From contig NZ_PKFN01000010.1 of NCBI RefSeq assembly GCF_002933395.1, positions 186,001 to 250,000 on the forward strand: a stretch of DNA of 64,000 nucleotides. Reading direction: 5' to 3'. Below, piece by piece: positions 44,709 to 56,815 of the stretch. Source of the stretch: Yoonia maritima (lineage in GTDB: Bacteria > Pseudomonadota > Alphaproteobacteria > Rhodobacterales > Rhodobacteraceae). Under the pieces are notes generated by a model. That model did no database searches and was not told the DNA's origin. It worked only from the letters and a program-made list of their open reading frames with translations. Numbering within the stretch: position 1 is the stretch's first letter; every line of letters starts with the position of its first letter. The position numbers were made by a program, and so were the translations under genes.

Positions 44709-45059
44709 TCAGTAAAGCTCCCAACCTTCATCATGAGGGAGCTCTCCGAATGACGTCCATGCCACGCGCACCCGCGCCACTTGCGTATCGGCCCAAGTGC
44801 GGAATACGATTTCAAAGCCATCTTCGGTAATATTCTCTGCCTGCACATCGGCACGCGTGTTTGTCGAGTTCGAAATGTCCCACATAGACATCGATACCTG
44901 CACATGAGGTGGGGACCCGTAGGTCGCCTTAAACTTCACTTTTGCACGACTTTGGCGCGGGCCTTCGCCACGCCACATCGCGCCATCATCTTCAAAGTCA
45001 GAGAATAAGACCACCTCTCCGTGATCAATTCCTACTGTTCCACTGCTTAATCTGTGCAT
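44709..45059 (-). CDS. H-type lectin domain protein
   Basis: A 116-aa protein that is almost entirely an H-type lectin domain, the sugar-binding fold first known from snail agglutinin and discoidin. Marks: VKFKATYGSPPHVQVSMSMW, the middle ADVQAENITEDGFEIVFRTW and VARVRVAWTSFG. No signal peptide. Similar proteins occur in roseobacters with unknown role. It begins about 120 bp beyond the ATP synthase operon and after its terminator, so it has its own promoter. Confidence 0.88.
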   Translation of the reverse strand: MHRLSSGTVGIDHGEVVLFSDFEDDGAMWRGEGPRQSRAKVKFKATYGSPPHVQVSMSMWDISNSTNTRADVQAENITEDGFEIVFRTWADTQVARVRVAWTSFGELPHDEGWELY

Positions 45060-45136
45060 TACTGTTCGCGAACTAAAAACTTACTTACGGTTGTATTTCA
45101 CTTTTTAGTAACAAACGCGACCCCACAATAGCAAAA

Positions 45137-45155
45137 GGCCCCGTAAAACGGGGCC
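45137..45155 (-). terminator. Terminator of the ATP synthase operon
   Basis: GGCCCCGT-AAA-ACGGGGCC; on the minus strand the stem is followed by TTTTGCTATTG. It lies 22 bp after the atpC stop. Confidence 0.8.
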
Positions 45156-45177
45156 AATGGCAATAGTTTGCGTAATC

Positions 45178-45615
45178 TTAACCGAAGTTAGATTGATTTG
45201 GGTCCAGACCGATGTGTGACCCAATCGCAACCATATCGGCAATCAGCTTGGCCGCGTCATCGACAGGACCAGGTTCGTTTTCGAACACTTCTTCATGCTT
45301 TTTGTATAGCTCTTTGGCGTCTGCGATCATTTGATCGTAGACTTCTTGGGTCAGCTCATCACGGTGCAGCGCCTGTTCAGCCAGCACAGAAATGCTTGTC
45401 GCGCTGATTTCAGCGAAACCACCAAGAACAACATATTCTTCAGTGGTGCCGCTGTGTGTCACGCGCAAGATACCGGGGCGCAATGTCGTGATGGTTGGCG
45501 CGTGGCCAGCCATCGCGGTCATGTCACCGTCAGCACCGGGGATTTGGACCTCGGTCGCCTCGACCGACGCCAAACGGCGCTCGGGCGAGACTAGATCGAA
45601 TTGTAGGTTTGCCAT
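45178..45615 (-). CDS. atpC: ATP synthase epsilon subunit
   Basis: Rotor subunit of F1 that links gamma to the c-ring and can inhibit ATP hydrolysis. 145 aa. N-terminal sandwich [25 protein letters not shown] and [16 protein letters not shown] are typical; the C-terminal helical part ([19 protein letters not shown]) is somewhat short. Last gene of the operon, 20 bp after atpD. Confidence 0.97.
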   Translation of the reverse strand: MANLQFDLVSPERRLASVEATEVQIPGADGDMTAMAGHAPTITTLRPGILRVTHSGTTEEYVVLGGFAEISATSISVLAEQALHRDELTQEVYDQMIADAKELYKKHEEVFENEPGPVDDAAKLIADMVAIGSHIGLDPNQSNFG

Positions 45616-45635
45616 GTTGGCTCCTTACAGGTTCA

Positions 45636-47078
<1,443 letters not shown>

Positions 47079-47951
47079 CTAGAGCGCTTCCGCGCCCGAA
47101 ATAATTTCAATCAGCTCGTTGGTGATCACAGCCTGACGCGAACGGTTAAATTCGATTGTCAGTTGGTCGATCATGTCGCCAGCGTTGCGTGTCGCGTTGT
47201 CCATTGCAGACATCCGTGCGCCCTGCTCAGAGGCCGCGTTTTCCAGCAGAGCACTGAAAATTGCTGTTGCAACACCACGCGGCAACAAGTCAGCAAGAAT
47301 TTCTTCTTCGCTAGGCTCGTAGTCGTACAGTGCTGTGTCAGCATCTTCAGCTACGTCAAAGCTGGCTGGGATGATTTGCTGTGCAGTCGGGTGCTGCGTA
47401 ACAACGTTTTCAAAGCGCGCGAAAAAGATCGTCGCGACATCGAATTCGTTATCATCAAAGCGGGACAGCACGTCCTTTGCAATGTTTTGCGCATCGACAT
47501 AGCCGAGACGTTTGACGCCACTCATGTCGACGTGATCGACAAAGTATTCGCCCAACTCGCGTTTGATCGCGTCGCGGCCTTTTTTACCAACAGTGATGAT
47601 TTTCACTGTCTTACCTTCAGCGATCAGCTTTTGCGCATGTGTTTTGGCTAGCTTGGCAATGTTGCCGTTGAAGCCACCACACAAACCACGTTCAGCCGTC
47701 ATGACGATCAAAAGCTGCACCTGATCGCTGCCCGTACCGGACAGCAATTTAGGTGCACTTTCTGAACCGCCAACCGAAGCAGCAAGCCCGCCCATCACAG
47801 CGTTAAAACGCTCTGTGTAGGGGCGCGATGCCTCGGCTGCGTCTTGGGCGCGGCGCAATTTTGCAGCCGCGACCATTTGCATGGCCTTCGTGATCTTACG
47901 GGTCGATTTGACCGACGCGATCCGATTTTTAAGGTCCTTAAGATTAGGCAC
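47079..47951 (-). CDS. atpG: ATP synthase gamma subunit
   Basis: Central stalk of F1, 290 aa. Long N-terminal helix [20 protein letters not shown] and C-terminal helix [20 protein letters not shown] with [15 protein letters not shown] are diagnostic. The central [19 protein letters not shown] is also family-typical. 24 bp after atpA. Confidence 0.98.
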   Translation of the reverse strand: MPNLKDLKNRIASVKSTRKITKAMQMVAAAKLRRAQDAAEASRPYTERFNAVMGGLAASVGGSESAPKLLSGTGSDQVQLLIVMTAERGLCGGFNGNIAKLAKTHAQKLIAEGKTVKIITVGKKGRDAIKRELGEYFVDHVDMSGVKRLGYVDAQNIAKDVLSRFDDNEFDVATIFFARFENVVTQHPTAQQIIPASFDVAEDADTALYDYEPSEEEILADLLPRGVATAIFSALLENAASEQGARMSAMDNATRNAGDMIDQLTIEFNRSRQAVITNELIEIISGAEAL

Positions 47952-47975
47952 GTGTTCGTCTCCTTATCTTAGGGT

Positions 47976-49511
47976 TTAAGCGAAATCAGCAGCGAAAGCG
48001 TCCAAAGCAGCTTTGATCTTGGCTTCAGCGTCGCCTTTGATCTTTGGATCTTCTTTGGTGATCATTTCAAGCACGTCAGATGCGTTTGTACGCAGGTGCT
48101 TCAGCAAACCAGCCTCAAAACGGCCAACGTCTTTGACGCCAACGTTATCCAAGTAGCCTTTGGTACCAGCGTAGATGACGCAAACGATCTCTGCGTTGGT
48201 CAGCGGTGCGTACTGCGGCTGTTTCATCAGCTCGGTCAGACGCGCACCACGGTTCAGCAACTGCTGTGTCGCGGCATCAAGGTCGGAACCAAACTGCGCA
48301 AACGCAGCCATTTCACGGTACTGAGCAAGCTCAAGCTTAACTGGACCAGCAACAGATTTCATCGCATTCGTCTGCGCAGCAGAACCAACACGAGAAACTG
48401 ACAGACCAGTGTTCACCGCAGGGCGGATACCTTGGTAGAACAGTTCTGTTTCCAAGAAGATCTGACCGTCAGTGATCGAGATAACGTTAGTTGGAATAAA
48501 CGCAGAAACGTCACCACCTTGGGTTTCGATGATTGGCAGAGCAGTCAAAGAACCAGAACCGTTGTCTTCGTTCAGCTTACAAGAACGCTCGAGCAGACGG
48601 GAGTGGAGGTAGAAAACGTCACCTGGGTAAGCTTCACGTCCTGGTGGACGGCGCAGAAGCAGAGACATTTGACGGTAAGATACAGCTTGCTTGGACAAAT
48701 CATCGTAGATGATCAGCGCGTGACGGCCAGCGTCGCGGAAGTGCTCTGCCATTGCTGTCGCAGCGTATGGTGCAAGGAACTGCATTGGTGCCGGATCAGA
48801 AGCGGTCGCTGCAACAACGATTGAATATTCAATCGCGCCTGACTCTTCGAGCTTTTTAACTAGCTGAGCAACTGTCGAACGCTTTTGACCAATCGCTACG
48901 TATACGCAGTACAGTTTGTCTGAGTCGCTTGCAGCAGCGTCGTTGTAAGACTTTTGGTTCAGGATCGTATCAAGTGCGATCGCTGTTTTACCTGTCTGAC
49001 GGTCACCAATGATCAATTCGCGCTGGCCACGGCCAACTGGGATCATTGAGTCAACGGATTTCAGACCAGTCGCCATCGGCTCGTGAACCGATTTACGTGG
49101 GATGATGCCCGGTGCTTTGGAATCAGCAACTGCGCGCTTTGTCGTTTTGATTGGACCTTTGCCGTCCAATGGGTTGCCAAGACCGTCAACAACGCGGCCC
49201 AGCAGTTCGTCACCAACAGGCACGTCCACGATGGACTTTGTGCGCTTAACGGTGTCGCCTTCTTTAATGTCACGGTCAGAACCGAAGATAACAACACCAA
49301 CGTTGTCAGATTCAAGGTTCAAGGCCATTCCGCGGATACCACCGGGGAATTCAACCATCTCACCGGCTTGAACGTTATCAAGGCCGTAAACGCGGGCGAT
49401 ACCATCACCAACGCTTAGTACCCGGCCAACTTCGGCCACTTCGGCTTCCTGACCGAAGTTTTTGATCTGGTCCTTAAGGATCGCAGAGATTTCAGACGCT
49501 TGGATCGCCAT
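47976..49511 (-). CDS. atpA: ATP synthase alpha subunit
   Basis: Non-catalytic nucleotide-binding F1 subunit, 511 aa. P-loop [24 protein letters not shown], and the signature [20 protein letters not shown] 49511 directly abuts the atpH stop at 49512, so translation is coupled. Confidence 0.99.
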   Translation of the reverse strand: MAIQASEISAILKDQIKNFGQEAEVAEVGRVLSVGDGIARVYGLDNVQAGEMVEFPGGIRGMALNLESDNVGVVIFGSDRDIKEGDTVKRTKSIVDVPVGDELLGRVVDGLGNPLDGKGPIKTTKRAVADSKAPGIIPRKSVHEPMATGLKSVDSMIPVGRGQRELIIGDRQTGKTAIALDTILNQKSYNDAAASDSDKLYCVYVAIGQKRSTVAQLVKKLEESGAIEYSIVVAATASDPAPMQFLAPYAATAMAEHFRDAGRHALIIYDDLSKQAVSYRQMSLLLRRPPGREAYPGDVFYLHSRLLERSCKLNEDNGSGSLTALPIIETQGGDVSAFIPTNVISITDGQIFLETELFYQGIRPAVNTGLSVSRVGSAAQTNAMKSVAGPVKLELAQYREMAAFAQFGSDLDAATQQLLNRGARLTELMKQPQYAPLTNAEIVCVIYAGTKGYLDNVGVKDVGRFEAGLLKHLRTNASDVLEMITKEDPKIKGDAEAKIKAALDAFAADFA

Positions 49512-50078
49512 TTATCCGACCTCTTTCATAGTGTTCTGGAGTGCGTTGAGCTTTGAGGCAATCGACGTGTCGATCATCTTAGAGCCCACTTTGACAATAA
49601 GACCGCCGATGATTGATGCATCGACAGTTTCTTTGATAGTGACAGATTTGCCCACTTGGGCAGTAAGTGTTTTGGCTAGCTTGTCAGCTTGCGCTTTTGT
49701 CAGCTTCTTCGCGGCTGTAACTTCTGCAGTCACTTCGCCACGCTCTTCGGCAAGCATGCCTTGCAGTACGGCCAACAGCTGCGGCAACACAAACAAGCGG
49801 CGCTTGCCAGCAAGCAGCGAAAGCACGTTGCTTGTTGTCGCAGACAAATTCATTTTTTTCGCAACAGCATCAATCGCTGCACCTTGCTCTTCGCGGCTAT
49901 ATAGCGGCGATGTCAGCAACGTGCGCAAATCGGCGCTGTCGGTGATTGCAGTTTCCAAAGCAGCTACGTCAGTTTCGAGCGCTTTGATGGCCTTACCTTC
50001 TTTGGCAAGATCAAACACAGCTGTCGCATAACGCGACGCAATGCTTGTGGAGATACCAGCAGTTTCGGACACGTCCAC
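49512..50078 (-). CDS. atpH: ATP synthase delta subunit
   Basis: Peripheral-stalk subunit linking F1 to the b subunits, 188 aa. [20 protein letters not shown] opens it and [21 protein letters not shown] closes it, as in the family. First gene of the operon; F0 genes are not adjacent, as is usual in Rhodobacterales. Alternative start at residue ~10 cannot be excluded. Confidence 0.96.
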   Translation of the reverse strand: MDVSETAGISTSIASRYATAVFDLAKEGKAIKALETDVAALETAITDSADLRTLLTSPLYSREEQGAAIDAVAKKMNLSATTSNVLSLLAGKRRLFVLPQLLAVLQGMLAEERGEVTAEVTAAKKLTKAQADKLAKTLTAQVGKSVTIKETVDASIIGGLIVKVGSKMIDTSIASKLNALQNTMKEVG

Positions 50079-50301
50079 CCTTCCGATGTCTTAGGCCCAG
50101 ATCACCACCCAACAGCGGATAGCAAACAGGCAACTTGTTTGGCCCCCGTGGATCACGAAAGCGTCAAAATCCTGCGCGATGTAGCAGAGCAACTATGTTG
50201 TCGCAAGCACTCTGCACGGTTAATCCACAGCATATCAGCACGATATGCATTTGTGTCACCATTTTTCTGCATACAATCAGCGCACTTCGAATTTGACACG
50301 G

Positions 50302-50337
50302 AAAAGAAAAAGGGCGTGGTCAATTCCAACCACGCCC
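50302..50337 (-). terminator. Rho-independent terminator after the DUF2793 gene
   Basis: GGGCGTGGT and ACCACGCCC with an 8-nt loop; on the minus strand followed by TTTTTCTTTT. Strong terminator 28 bp after the gene's stop. Confidence 0.9.
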
Positions 50338-50364
50338 CCGAATCCTACTTTCGCCCAACTGACC

Positions 50365-51129
50365 TTAGAAAAGGTCCCGCCAAACGCCCCCATCATAGCA
50401 GCGCAATTTCACCGCTGAAGAATCGAAATAAATGTCGCCAGCTTCGGGATTAGCGGGCGCGGCACCTGGTGCCACATGCAACAATTGATTGATGCGCACT
50501 CGCCCGATTGCGCTATCAATCCCGATGGCTGATTCCCAAGTTGCCCCGTCTGCACTGACTTTAATGCTGAAATCATCGCTGCCAGACAGCCCCATCTCGG
50601 CCCTGCCCGACCAGCCGCTTTGGTAAAGCAGTGATGCCGTATCCGCTGCCCCCGATTTATTGATCTTCACCTGATGCCCCGCGCCCGCGTTGTTCAGCAA
50701 TGTTGCATCGCTCGACACGACCAATCGGTTGGTGATGTCAGCAGTCGCATTCACCCCAACCATCGGTAAATTTTGGGTTTCAGGGTCTGCTCCCTTCGTC
50801 ACCCACTGGCCACCATTCAACACCTGCAATTCGGCAATATCGCGGACCCATGCCAGCCAGCCATCGCGAGGCGCGACAAATAGCCACCCCCCACCCCGCC
50901 ACGTTGCAATCAGGCCATCCTGCCCCACCCAGTCGCCCGTCGCACCAACGCCCAGCGCCCAAGATTGGCCTTCGGTTGGAGCCGACGGCGGCGTAACCGC
51001 CATGCTTGATTCCAATGTAAGCTGTACCAACATATCAAGCAGCTCGATCGCTTCGTTATGAGTGACGTGTTTTTGCGCCTGCGCGGGCATGATGAACGGC
51101 AAGGACAGATTTGGAGTTTGATCGGACAT
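50365..51129 (-). CDS. DUF2793 domain protein
   Basis: A 254-aa protein. DUF2793 core: NLSLPFIMPAQAQKHVTHNEAI, then ALGVGATGDWVGQDGLIATWRGGGW and FVAPRDGWLAWV. Members occur in roseobacters, sometimes beside phage-like genes, and may be surface or tail-fibre-like; no phage genes are near here. The C-terminal half is strand-rich. ATG 51129 is chosen because the domain begins there; the 26-residue extension to 51207 looks like upstream DNA. Confidence 0.87.
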   Translation of the reverse strand: MSDQTPNLSLPFIMPAQAQKHVTHNEAIELLDMLVQLTLESSMAVTPPSAPTEGQSWALGVGATGDWVGQDGLIATWRGGGWLFVAPRDGWLAWVRDIAELQVLNGGQWVTKGADPETQNLPMVGVNATADITNRLVVSSDATLLNNAGAGHQVKINKSGAADTASLLYQSGWSGRAEMGLSGSDDFSIKVSADGATWESAIGIDSAIGRVRINQLLHVAPGAAPANPEAGDIYFDSSAVKLRCYDGGVWRDLF

Positions 51130-51288
51130 GAGAACAATCGCGCCTTTCGGAAAATGTGAAATCCAGCGCAGTATTGCGGCCACAGCGTAAACGATCCCTG
51201 CACCCACCGTACGACGGTTAACGCGTCGTTAAGACCTCTCCGGCACCAACGTAGTTAACGAATCGCTACGCGGCATCGGAGGCTGTTA

Positions 51289-52410
51289 ATGGTTAAACGT
51301 GCGTTGATTACCGGGATCACCGGTCAAGACGGGTCGTATCTGGCCGAACTACTGCTTGAAAAAGGGTACGAGGTGCACGGGATCAAGCGGCGCGCGTCAC
51401 AGTTCAATACCGCCCGCATCGATCACATTTACCAAGACCCACAAACAGACGACGCGCGATTCATCCTGCATTACGGCGATTTAACCGACAGTTCGAACCT
51501 GACTCGCATCATCGCGCAAGTGCAACCGGACGAGGTTTATAACCTTGGCGCACAATCCCACGTCGCGGTTAGCTTTGAGGCGCCGGAATACACCGCTGAT
51601 GTGGACGCAATGGGTGCGCTCCGGCTTCTCGAAGCAATCCGTTTTCTTGGGCTAGAAAAGAAGACGCGGTTCTATCAGGCATCAACATCTGAGCTCTATG
51701 GCCAAGTGCGCGAAAGCCCCCAAACGGAACAGACCCCGTTCCATCCCCGCAGTCCCTACGCCGTCGCAAAGATGTTCGCGTATTGGACATGCGTGAATTA
51801 CCGCGAGGCTTATGGCATGTTTGCCTGCAATGGGATCTTGTTTAACCACGAAAGCCCCCGCCGCGGCGAAACCTTTGTGACCCGCAAGATCACACGCGGG
51901 CTAGCCAACGTGGCGATGGGCCTTCAGGACTGCCTTTACATGGGTAACATCGACGCCCAGCGCGATTGGGGGCACGCCAAAGATTATGTACGTGCGCAGT
52001 GGATGATGCTGCAACAAGACACCCCAGAGGATTACGTGATCGCCACCGGAATCCAGCATTCTGTCCGCGACTATATCCGTTGGAGCGCGGCAGAATTGGG
52101 ACTGCAACTGGCATTTAAGGGCCAAGGCATCCATGAAACCGCGACCGTGACAGCCGTAACAAGCGACCGTGCCGCGTCGGTCAAACCCGGTGACGTGATC
52201 ATGCGAATCGACCCACGCTATTTCCGGCCCGCCGAAGTGGACACATTGCTAGGCGATCCAACAAAGGCACAGACGCAGCTAGGGTGGTCGCCCCAAATCA
52301 CAGCGCAACAGATGTGCGCTGAAATGGTGGCCGAGGACCTAAAAACAGCACGACGTCACGCGCTACTGCAGGAACACGGGCTTAGCCTACCCATGACGGT
52401 AGAGGCATAA
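51289..52410 (+). CDS. gmd: GDP-mannose 4,6-dehydratase
   Basis: First step from GDP-mannose to GDP-fucose: makes GDP-4-keto-6-deoxymannose. 373 aa [23 protein letters not shown], catalytic [17 protein letters not shown] (Tyr and Lys), and [17 protein letters not shown], diagnostic of Gmd. It is followed after 1 bp by fcl and then manC, a full GDP-fucose supply module. Confidence 0.97.
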   Translation: MVKRALITGITGQDGSYLAELLLEKGYEVHGIKRRASQFNTARIDHIYQDPQTDDARFILHYGDLTDSSNLTRIIAQVQPDEVYNLGAQSHVAVSFEAPEYTADVDAMGALRLLEAIRFLGLEKKTRFYQASTSELYGQVRESPQTEQTPFHPRSPYAVAKMFAYWTCVNYREAYGMFACNGILFNHESPRRGETFVTRKITRGLANVAMGLQDCLYMGNIDAQRDWGHAKDYVRAQWMMLQQDTPEDYVIATGIQHSVRDYIRWSAAELGLQLAFKGQGIHETATVTAVTSDRAASVKPGDVIMRIDPRYFRPAEVDTLLGDPTKAQTQLGWSPQITAQQMCAEMVAEDLKTARRHALLQEHGLSLPMTVEA

Positions 52411-52411
52411 C

Positions 52412-53380
52412 ATGCGCATTTATGTAGCCGGTCACACCGGTATGGTCGGCAGCGCCATCATCCGGCAGCTACTAAAGGAAGCTAAGCACGAAGTCATCAC
52501 CGCCACCCGTGCACAAGTAGACCTAACCGACCAAAGCACCGTGCGTCAGTTTCTACAACGCGAACGCCCAGATGCCGTGATCCTTGCAGCCGCACGTGTT
52601 GGCGGCATCATGGCAAACAGCACCTATCCCGCACAGTTTATCTACGAAAACATGATGATCGCGGCAAATGTGATTCACCAGTCCCACGCCGCGGGGATCG
52701 ACAAACTACTGTTCCTTGGGTCGTCATGCATTTACCCGCGCGAAGCTGCGCAACCGATAACAGAAGCCGCATTGTTAACTGGTCCGCTCGAACCCACGAA
52801 CGAACCCTACGCGATTGCGAAAATCGCCGGGATCAAGCTGTGCGAAAGCTATAATCGGCAGTACGGCACTGACTACCGGTCCATCATGCCAACAAACCTT
52901 TACGGTCCCGGTGACAACTTTCATCCCCAAAACGCGCATGTTTTGCCCGCTTTGATCGCACGCTTTCATGCCGCCGTTCAAAACAACGACGAAAGCGTAA
53001 CCATCTGGGGCACCGGCACCCCAAAACGTGAATTTCTGCACGCGGACGACATGGCAGATGCTGCTCTGTTTGTAATGAATTTAGACCAACACGAATATGC
53101 AAACGCCACGCTACCGATGCAAAGCCATATCAACGTAGGAACGGGCCAAGACATAACAATCAGCGCACTGGCCCAAATGATCGGACATACAGCCGAATTT
53201 TCAGGAACGATCACATTTGACACCACCAAACCCGATGGGACGATGCGCAAGTTGCTTGATACAGATCTATTAGCCCGCCTTGGATGGAAACCACAAATCA
53301 ACCTGCGTGACGGGCTCAGCTCAACATACGACTGGTATGTTGCGCAAACAAAGTCGGGCGCACCCCAAAGGTACGCATAA
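52412..53380 (+). CDS. fcl: GDP-L-fucose synthase
   Basis: Epimerises and reduces the Gmd product to GDP-L-fucose. 322 aa [36 protein letters not shown], catalytic [31 protein letters not shown]. Overlaps manC by 1 nt (TAATG at 53380). Confidence 0.97.
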   Translation: MRIYVAGHTGMVGSAIIRQLLKEAKHEVITATRAQVDLTDQSTVRQFLQRERPDAVILAAARVGGIMANSTYPAQFIYENMMIAANVIHQSHAAGIDKLLFLGSSCIYPREAAQPITEAALLTGPLEPTNEPYAIAKIAGIKLCESYNRQYGTDYRSIMPTNLYGPGDNFHPQNAHVLPALIARFHAAVQNNDESVTIWGTGTPKREFLHADDMADAALFVMNLDQHEYANATLPMQSHINVGTGQDITISALAQMIGHTAEFSGTITFDTTKPDGTMRKLLDTDLLARLGWKPQINLRDGLSSTYDWYVAQTKSGAPQRYA

Positions 53381-54804
53381 TGGAACCACAAACCATTACT
53401 CCGGTCATTTTATGCGGCGGCTCAGGCACACGACTGTGGCCACTTTCCCGTAAAAGCTATCCGAAACAGTTTGCACCTTTGATTGGTTCAACGAGTCTAT
53501 TCCAAGCCAGCGTTAAAAGGTTAAACGGAGCACGCTATGCTGCGCCTGTCGTGGTAACGGGCGATAGCTTTCGTTTCACCGTCGTCCAGCAATTAGACGA
53601 AATCGGCATCGACCCCGGCGCGGTTCTAATTGAGCCAACTGGGAAAGACACAGGACCTGCCATTTTAGCCGCTGCGCTGCACATTTCTGAAACCAACCCC
53701 AAAGGCCTCATGCTTGTTGCGCCATCAGATCACGTTATCCCTGATGACGATGCATTTTCAAACGCCATCTCATCAGCTGTTCCCGCCGCAGAAACGGGCG
53801 ATCTTGTTACGTTCGGGATCAAACCCGATCGTCCCGAAACAGGGTACGGCTATCTTCAATTAGAGCGCGCGCCCGGAAATACCCAAGAACCACGCCCTCT
53901 TAAATCTTTTGTAGAGAAACCAAACGCAACCGAAGCTGCCACGATGTTGGCCGAGGGCTGCTATCTTTGGAACGCAGGCATCTTTTTGTTTTCGGCCCAG
54001 ACGATCTTGGACGCATATCGCGCAAATGCGCCCGACATGTACGCGGCGGTAAATGCTGCCGTGAATGAGGCGAAGCCTGACCTTGGCTTTCTCCGCCTCG
54101 CCCCCGAACCATGGACCGCCGCGCCAAGCATCTCGATCGACTATGCCGTGATGGAAAAGGCCGACAACCTATCAGTTGTCCCCTATGCTGGACGCTGGTC
54201 TGACCTTGGCGATTGGGCCGCCGTTTGGCGTGAAACCGAAACAAAAGGGTTGTCGCTATCTGGCGCAGCCACTGCCATTGATTGTGAAAACACGTTGCTA
54301 CGGTCCGAAGTCGAAGGCCAAGCCATCGTCGCGATTGGGCTAGATGATATTGTCGCAGTTGCAATGCCTGATGCTGTGCTGGTGTCTCACAAAAGCCGAA
54401 CGCAAGATGTGAAAAGCGCCGTCAGAATTTTGAAAAAGAACCATGCGCCGCAAGCTGAGCGCTTTCCCAAAGACCACAGGCCATGGGGGTGGTTTGAAAG
54501 CCTTGCGATGGGGGATCGGTTTCAAGTTAAACGGATCGTCGTAAACCCGGGCGCATCGTTGTCGCTGCAATCCCATCATCATAGGTCAGAACATTGGATT
54601 GTCGTTCAAGGAACAGCCAAGGTTTCCATAAACGACAGTATTCGTCTGGTGTCCGAGAACCAATCAATCTACGTACCACTTGGCGCACAGCATCGCCTTG
54701 AAAACCCCGGCAAATTGCACATGATATTGATCGAAGTGCAAACCGGAGGCTATCTTGGAGAAGACGATATTATTCGTCACGAAGATGTTTATGCAAGAAC
54801 CTGA
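53380..54804 (+). CDS. manC: Mannose-1-phosphate guanylyltransferase/mannose-6-phosphate isomerase
   Basis: Makes GDP-mannose for the two genes before it. 474 aa. N-terminal nucleotidyltransferase with CGGSGTRLWPLSRKSYPKQF and FVEKPNATEA; C-terminal cupin with RPWGWFESLAMGDRFQVKRI and HHHRSEHWIVVQGTAKV, the type II PMI domain. Third gene of the GDP-fucose set. Confidence 0.96.
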   Translation: MEPQTITPVILCGGSGTRLWPLSRKSYPKQFAPLIGSTSLFQASVKRLNGARYAAPVVVTGDSFRFTVVQQLDEIGIDPGAVLIEPTGKDTGPAILAAALHISETNPKGLMLVAPSDHVIPDDDAFSNAISSAVPAAETGDLVTFGIKPDRPETGYGYLQLERAPGNTQEPRPLKSFVEKPNATEAATMLAEGCYLWNAGIFLFSAQTILDAYRANAPDMYAAVNAAVNEAKPDLGFLRLAPEPWTAAPSISIDYAVMEKADNLSVVPYAGRWSDLGDWAAVWRETETKGLSLSGAATAIDCENTLLRSEVEGQAIVAIGLDDIVAVAMPDAVLVSHKSRTQDVKSAVRILKKNHAPQAERFPKDHRPWGWFESLAMGDRFQVKRIVVNPGASLSLQSHHHRSEHWIVVQGTAKVSINDSIRLVSENQSIYVPLGAQHRLENPGKLHMILIEVQTGGYLGEDDIIRHEDVYART

Positions 54805-54964
54805 TCCGCGATAAACCGCTCTATTTAATAGCAAAGTTTGACAGCGCGCTTCTGCTTGTAGAAAGTGCGGCAACGAATATGTGCTGCGCACCGAATTTCG
54901 CCATATTTTTCGGCGAAAAGCACGTGCCGGAATGCCCGAGTACTTGCGTAAAAGAGATTACAGA

Positions 54965-56815
54965 ATGCCTGATCTTCCCAATAACACGACGACAACTGCC
55001 ACACTCTCCGTTGGGGGGATTTATTCAGACACCCTCGAAACATCTGGTGACCGCGATTGGGTCAAGATTGACTTGGATCCCGAGGAATATGTTCAAATCT
55101 CGTTAACAGGAGTTTCGTTAATCGACCCTTATCTTCGCGTTTATGATGCAACGGGTAGCCTTATCGCACAAGACGATGACAGCGGCGGCAATTATAATTC
55201 GCAGACGACAATCGGAAACGAGGCAGGTGGTACGTTCTATGTTGAAGCAGCAGCATACAATGATAGCGGCTCTGGCACATATCGACTTGGAGCAGTTGCG
55301 GTAACTGCGCCAACACCAGTCGACACCCTTGATGGTGGAACTCAGCGCACAGACACCAACGAACCAATTACAGTTTACTTTGTCACCAATGGCGACGAAC
55401 GCGATGGCATCACATCAGAGGGTTGGTCTGCTTACGAACGTTCGCAGTTTATGACCGCGCTTGCTTCGATCTCAGCTGTAGCGGATATTACATTTGTAGA
55501 ATCTACTAATGCAAATTCCGACTTTCAGGTCGTTCTTGACACGAATGAACTGAATAACGACGGATTGCTGGGATATTTCTATTATCCTAACGGCTCGTCA
55601 TCCAGCGTCGGCGTATTTAACGCCAGTGGATACGGATGGGACACAAACGGTCTTCAGGTAGGTGGGCTAGGTTTTTCCACCATAGTACACGAAGCGCTTC
55701 ATGGCATGGGCCTCGCTCACCCACACGACGGCTCTTTGATCTTAAGCGGCTTAGATCCCAGCGCCCCAGGTTTCCCTTTTGGGGACTATGGCGATTACGA
55801 TTTAAACCAAGCCGTCTATACAATCATGTCGTATAATGGCGGCTACAACGAAGCCCCTTCAAACAGCAACTCATATGGTGATGCTGCTGGACCGATGGCC
55901 TTGGATATCGCGGTGCTTCAAGAAATATATGGTGCCAACACGACCTATGCCAATGGCGACAGCTTTTACGAATTGCCTGACAGCAACAGTGCAAACAGTG
56001 GCACAAGCTGGCTCGCCATCTGGGACACTGGCGGAGAGGATACGATTGGCTACACCGGGAACCGCGATGTAAACATCGACCTTCGCCCGGCCACGCTACA
56101 ATACGAAGTAGGCGGCGGCGGCTTTATTTCAGCTGCCGACGGAATTTCCGGTGGCTTCACAATTGCCAATGGCGTCGTGATTGAAAACGCAAGCGGTGGA
56201 TCTGGAAACGACACACTGACCGGCAACGACAGTGCCAATACCTTGTCCGGGAACGGCGGCGATGATGATTTGGACGGTGGAACCGGCAACGACACGCTCC
56301 ACGGTAACTCTGGCAGCGATACGGTTGAAACCGAAAGTGGAACGAACACTGTTTATGGCGGAAGTGGTTATGATACGCTGAACGGCGGTTCAGATGCTGA
56401 TGCGATATTCGGCGGAAGCGGGAACGACACGATCAACGGCAATGCCGGTAGCGATGATCTATCTGGCGGACGTGGCGACGACACCATAAACGGCGGCGAT
56501 GGGGCAGACTACATCTTAGGTGGTATGGGCCAAGATATCATGACGGGTGGCGCTGGCACGGATACATTTATCTTTGCCGCCGCTAGCGACAGTTGGGCAG
56601 GCAGTGCCGATACGATTACTGACTTTCAGGTTGGCATTGATGTCATCGATATTTCTGGATTCGATGCAGATTTTACGGTACCCGGCACATTAGTCGTTGC
56701 CGGCAACGGTTTTGACACCACAATTGAAATTGACCGCGACCTTGATGGCACAGCCGAGATTGCGATTCTTGTCACTGGGGTAACGGGTCTGAGTACGGAT
56801 GATTTTATTCTCTAA
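54965..56815 (+). CDS. Secreted M10 metalloprotease with RTX repeats
   Basis: A 616-aa protein of the serralysin-like kind. Residues ~10–115 form a pre-peptidase C-type domain (GDRDWVKIDL, DPYLRVYDATGSLIAQDDD). The zinc motif HEALHGMGLAH is at 242–252 and the Met-turn TIMSYN follows near 287. Nonapeptide calcium-binding repeats (GGSGNDTLTG, GGAGTDTFIF) span ~405–535, then a C-terminal type I secretion tail. No N-terminal signal, as expected. ATG 54965 is preferred over 54881. Its stop overlaps the galE start (TAATG at 56815), an odd coupling with a sugar enzyme. Confidence 0.92.
   Translation: MPDLPNNTTTTATLSVGGIYSDTLETSGDRDWVKIDLDPEEYVQISLTGVSLIDPYLRVYDATGSLIAQDDDSGGNYNSQTTIGNEAGGTFYVEAAAYNDSGSGTYRLGAVAVTAPTPVDTLDGGTQRTDTNEPITVYFVTNGDERDGITSEGWSAYERSQFMTALASISAVADITFVESTNANSDFQVVLDTNELNNDGLLGYFYYPNGSSSSVGVFNASGYGWDTNGLQVGGLGFSTIVHEALHGMGLAHPHDGSLILSGLDPSAPGFPFGDYGDYDLNQAVYTIMSYNGGYNEAPSNSNSYGDAAGPMALDIAVLQEIYGANTTYANGDSFYELPDSNSANSGTSWLAIWDTGGEDTIGYTGNRDVNIDLRPATLQYEVGGGGFISAADGISGGFTIANGVVIENASGGSGNDTLTGNDSANTLSGNGGDDDLDGGTGNDTLHGNSGSDTVETESGTNTVYGGSGYDTLNGGSDADAIFGGSGNDTINGNAGSDDLSGGRGDDTINGGDGADYILGGMGQDIMTGGAGTDTFIFAAASDSWAGSADTITDFQVGIDVIDISGFDADFTVPGTLVVAGNGFDTTIEIDRDLDGTAEIAILVTGVTGLSTDDFIL

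Noticed and set aside
49462..50031. 189-aa plus frame
   Set aside because: Antisense to atpH, which has all family motifs.
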